From NCBI GenBank assembly GCA_030247855.1, contig JAPDRN010000079.1, forward strand, positions 62,001-126,000: a stretch of DNA of 64,000 nt. Direction: 5' to 3'. The notes under the pieces were generated by a model. It saw only the letters and a program-made list of their open reading frames with translations, made no database searches and was not told the origin of the DNA. This DNA is from Knufia peltigerae (taxonomy: Eukaryota; Ascomycota; Eurotiomycetes; Chaetothyriales; Trichomeriaceae). Shown in pieces: positions 62,418 to 64,000 of the stretch (positions are counted from its first letter, which is position 1; the number at the start of each line of letters is the position of its first letter). The position numbers and the translations under genes were made by a program.

Positions 62418-63154
62418 TTAAGAGAAGACCCTTTTGGGGAGGAAATCCTGAGCGGATACGTCTCTGTTCATATGTGTGTAGTTAGTTGAACGCATATGAT
62501 TCTGGCAAATCTGAGCCTCGGTATATATGGGCTTTCGAAGCCATTCTTCATCGATGACTGGCTGGCCAGAGTAAGTCGATGGGACTCCAAGGCAAGATGT
62601 TGGTCCGACTCTCCCCAAGTCTATCAGGATCAGGAAATGGTTCTGTAGATTATCCTTGAACCGCGGAACAAGATGTGTGAAGACACAGGCAACAACTTTG
62701 GATCAGTTTCATCCGCCGGTGCCGTCTTTGCGCAGTAGATCCCTATAGCACTCCGTACCTCCATCGGCCTACTAAAGTACTCCTCCGTACAGGACATCAC
62801 CTAAGGCAGGGTACGGGGTACGAGTACGAGTGGTTCGGAGTTGGACAATACTCGTGGTCTCACCCCAGCTTCCGATCCAGTCCAGCCCCCATGTGTTTGC
62901 TGGTGGTATTATTGTAGTGAACCTCTGGCGACGTCTTTCTTGCCAACGACCATCTCCTGCAGCTTCACACCCCTGAGATACGCGAGGTGTCCACGCGCTC
63001 GCCAAAGGACTCCCTGCCCATGATTACTTCGTTCTCATAGTTTGCGACACAACACTGCTGTTCCGACCCCGTCTCTGAAGCCCTCCTCACCAAGAACACA
63101 TACTCCTTGACGCCTGCGCAGGCTTACGCCCTACACTTTGCACCCCTGCCAGCG
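62418..63154. other. Divergent promoter region, P450 / kinase
   Basis: About 740 bases between divergent starts. Around 62777-62835 there are several GTAC-containing words (CTCCGTAC, GGTACGGGGTACGAGTACGAG split here as GGTACGGGGTACG then AGTACGAG) but no exact TACTCCGTA. Nothing else recognised. Confidence 0.45.
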
Positions 63155-64000
63155 ATGGCACAAACACTCATGGACGTATTCTACTCCTTAGGAAGTTGCG
63201 TATGTTGCTTTCCGAGCACTCCGCAGTTGAAGATAAATCATAGAAGCTTTCGCATGTTGAGACTACTAGGCGAGGTATATTCTGCCCTTGGTACCAAATT
63301 TCCTTCGGGATACAACATACCACTGACACTTCCATCCTAGGGCGGCTTCTCCTATGTATACCTTGTCCAAGACACGTCTGACTCGACACTCTATGCCCTT
63401 AAAAAGATTCGTTGCCCGTTCGGCCAGGAATCCGTGTCCCAGGCCCTCAAAGAAGTCGAAGCCTACACCCTCTTCGCCCCTCACCCAAACATCATTCACA
63501 GCATCGACCACGCCGTACAAAACGACTCAAGCACCAAAGTCTCCGGCATCGGCAATGACTCTTCCTCCTCCTCCAAGACCGTCTACATCCTCTTACCATA
63601 CTACCGGCGTGGCAACCTCCAAGACATGATCAACGCCAACCTCGTCAACCACACACGGTTTGGCGAGCGACGCCTCATGCAAATGATGCTGGGCGTCTGC
63701 AAGGCCCTCAAAGCCATGCACCAATACCACGTACGCAACACTCCCTCGAGGGCCGCCGCCCAAGCGATCCGTGAAGAAGCAGCCAACGAAGACGCCGATG
63801 CTGCTCGGCGCAAAGCCCAATCCCGCACCCAGAAGCGCAGCATGACGGCAGACGAGACCCATCAACAAGACCTGGCCACAGAACAAGAACAGCCGCTCAT
63901 GCCCGAGGGCGAGATCACGCGTGCACAAGAGGGCAAAGAACCGGGCGACACCCGCGCCTACGCCCACCGCGACATCAAGCCCGGCAACATCATGATCTCG
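63155..64000 (+). CDS. Env7/STK16-like serine/threonine kinase, 3'-truncated by the window
   Basis: Palmitoylated kinase family (yeast Env7, human STK16) acting at vacuole or Golgi membranes. Exon 1 is 63155-63274, then 63341 to beyond the window end. The N-terminus MAQTLMDVFYSLGSCVCCFP carries the Cys cluster that is lipidated in this family, followed by FRMLRLLGE, and after the intron GGFSYVYLVQD (glycine loop) and YALKKI (ATP-binding Lys). The catalytic loop HRDIKPGN is reached just before the edge. Between helix E (LKAMHQYH) and HRD is an insertion of about 75 residues, rich in Ala, Arg, Glu and Gln (EEAANEDADAARRKAQ). Such inserts occur in fungal Env7 relatives. A second ATG at 63173 is an alternative start. 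The C-terminal half is outside the window. Confidence 0.88.

Noticed and set aside
1..64000. CRISPR arrays, telomeric TTAGGG tracts, LTR or terminal-inverted-repeat elements, polyketide or peptide synthases
   Set aside because: Looked for on both strands and not seen; the organism is a fungus and the simple repeats present are short microsatellites.

Overview
The window is nuclear DNA of a filamentous ascomycete (Pezizomycotina). Genes are split by many short GT-AG introns (about 47 to 200 nt) with CTAAC/CTGAC-like branch sites. Four Zn2Cys6 regulators, DHA2 and anion-symporter MFS transporters, the fungal mitoribosomal proteins Mrp51 and mL50, an Env7-like kinase and a BRR2 helicase all point the same way. 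The gene mix would suit Eurotiomycetes (for example Chaetothyriales), but that order-level guess is weak. All exon maps were built by eye from reading frame, splice signals and protein motifs.

Layout. 0.3-4 kb: mitoribosomal Mrp51 and a short Zn2Cys6 regulator. 4-15.5 kb: a catabolic-looking block with an alpha/beta hydrolase and a Zn2Cys6 regulator (divergent), an anion/vitamin-type MFS symporter, a MOSC protein, a small acidic protein and a zinc alcohol dehydrogenase. 15.7-21 kb: a large protein with zinc-finger-like and cysteine-rich parts, then 2.9 kb without a convincing gene. 21-29 kb: SnoaL-like protein, DHA2 drug-type exporter, Zn2Cys6 regulator and a short-chain reductase. 29.6-38.5 kb: housekeeping genes (Rtf2, a small secreted protein, mL50, D-2-hydroxyacid dehydrogenase) and a calcium/cation exchanger that looks damaged. 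38.5-39.7 kb: gene relics. 39.7-50.4 kb: secreted alpha/beta hydrolase, amino acid permease (13 exons), Zn2Cys6 regulator, sarcosine-oxidase-type flavoenzyme and 3-ketoacyl-CoA thiolase. 51-53 kb: a decayed GNAT/ankyrin gene. 53-60 kb: intronless BRR2. 60.6-64 kb: a cytochrome P450 and the 5' part of an Env7/STK16-type kinase cut by the window edge.

How parts may work together. An identical 14-bp site (CGG-N5-CCG core) lies in the hydrolase/regulator divergent promoter (5605-5618) and, inverted, upstream of the MFS symporter (10779-10792). This suggests that the regulator at 6170-8317 controls the hydrolase, itself and the transporter. In the 40-48 kb block, CGG-N5-CGG direct repeats occur in both divergent promoters (hydrolase/permease and regulator/flavoenzyme), consistent with a second small regulon for uptake and oxidation of an amino acid or N-methylated amine. 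No polyketide synthase, NRPS, terpene cyclase, CRISPR array or intact transposon was seen. The most notable points are these two promoter-site patterns, a dispersed 9-mer TACTCCGTA confined to gene-free DNA, the damaged exchanger and several gene relics.
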